DNA from: Desulfosporosinus sp.
GTDB lineage: Bacteria > Bacillota > Desulfitobacteriia > Desulfitobacteriales > Desulfitobacteriaceae
Reading direction: 5' to 3'
DNA: 6,287 bases
Assembly: GCA_003132105.1 (NCBI GenBank)
Contig: PKWS01000037.1
Coordinates: forward strand, 1 to 6,287
The position numbers and the translations under genes were made by a program. The number at the start of each line of letters is the position of its first letter. Within the stretch, counting starts at the first letter, position 1. The notes under the pieces were generated by a model. It was not told where the DNA came from. It ran no database searches and worked only from the letters and a program-made list of their open reading frames with translations. Shown piece by piece: positions 6,156 to 6,287 of this stretch.

Positions 6156-6184
6156 CTTACAAGAAGTTATCCATTCTATATAAT
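6156..6184 (+). promoter_or_regulatory. Possible sigma-A type promoter
   Basis: CTTACA (6156-6161, four of six matches to TTGACA) stands 17 bases before a perfect TATAAT (6179-6184). It would start transcription inside the terminator stem at 6186-6221, which makes a functional role unlikely unless the hairpin serves another purpose. Confidence 0.2.
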
Positions 6185-6185
6185 C

Positions 6186-6221
6186 AAAAGGGAGAGCTTA
6201 CCAGAACGAGCTCTCCCTTTT
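6186..6221. terminator. Strong bidirectional rho-independent terminator
   Basis: AAAAGGGAGAGCT (6186-6198) is perfectly complementary to AGCTCTCCCTTTT (6209-6221) over thirteen base pairs, with a ten-base loop. The stem ends in a T-run on both strands, so it can stop transcription from either side. On the plus strand it follows the TAA at 6180-6182 of the decayed protein tail by three bases. Confidence 0.9.
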
Positions 6222-6287
6222 GAGTTGACATGATCATGCTGAAATCGAAAATCCTGGGCAAAATAGACTAATTATTTAATAAGGGGG

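Larger units (their letters stand above)
6001..6184 (+). pseudogene. Decayed coding fragments in several frames ending at a terminator
   Basis: Several plus-strand pieces look coding but are in different frames. One is KIKGYGATIPLSGFGYSRLP (stop 6067-6069) and an overlapping one is MGPQFPYLALGIAGFQSERQ. Next comes RVRDKTYQFKDLLFDIIESQ then MRIFP (stop TGA within CCTTGAGG near 6137). After a one-base shift EEIANNLQEVIHSI follows, with TAA at 6180-6182, directly before the 6186 terminator. The last two pieces fit together as the C-terminus of one helical protein, and the terminator stands exactly where a gene end needs it. I do not recognise the family. The start of the original gene is lost or replaced by the IS3-like sequence upstream. 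Confidence 0.35.

Noticed and set aside
6225..6253. TTGACA at 6225-6230 as the -35 box of a gene beyond the right edge
   Set aside because: The -35 is perfect, but the -10 position at 17-18 bases (AAAATC) matches poorly.
6232..6275. Thirteen-codon frame MIMLKSKILGKID after the terminator
   Set aside because: It is too short, has no ribosome binding site and lies directly behind a strong terminator.

Overview
The window looks like chromosomal DNA from a low-GC Gram-positive bacterium (Bacillota), probably anaerobic or facultatively anaerobic. The evidence is the AT-rich intergenic DNA, purine-rich Shine-Dalgarno sites, a TTG start, and a very long acyl-CoA dehydratase activase-type iron-sulfur protein of the kind found mainly in that phylum. 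A genus cannot be named from the sequence.

One intact gene dominates. On the minus strand, 4866 down to 601 encodes a 1421-residue protein. It fuses two BadF/BcrA-type (HgdC-like) ATPase activator modules, a cysteine motif, a DUF2229-type segment and HgdB-like dehydratase-type domains. It therefore carries both the ATP-driven electron-donor half and the electron-accepting cluster-protein half of a system that is usually split over separate genes. Its substrate is unknown. At the left edge, the first 20 codons of another minus-strand gene (61 to 1) run out of the window.

Everything else looks like a graveyard of short decayed coding pieces and mobile-element debris. From left to right: a 64-codon remnant (120-314, minus); an 84-codon open tail with no start codon that overlaps the end of the big gene in another frame (372-626, minus); a likely tnpB tail with its end hairpin, sitting directly in front of the big gene (4883-4984, plus); a possible ISL3-type transposase tail with a terminator (5071-5215, plus); a small gene broken by about three frameshifts (5279-5561, minus); two unrecognised short divergent frames (5651-5767 minus, 5797-5898 plus); an IS3-like left end with a broken orfA start (5876-5992); and decayed coding fragments that end at a strong rho-independent terminator (6001-6221).

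The functional picture is a single orphan redox gene, with its own ribosome binding site and no recognisable partner gene, marooned among insertion-sequence relics. The sequence shows no operon. No RNA gene or CRISPR array was seen.
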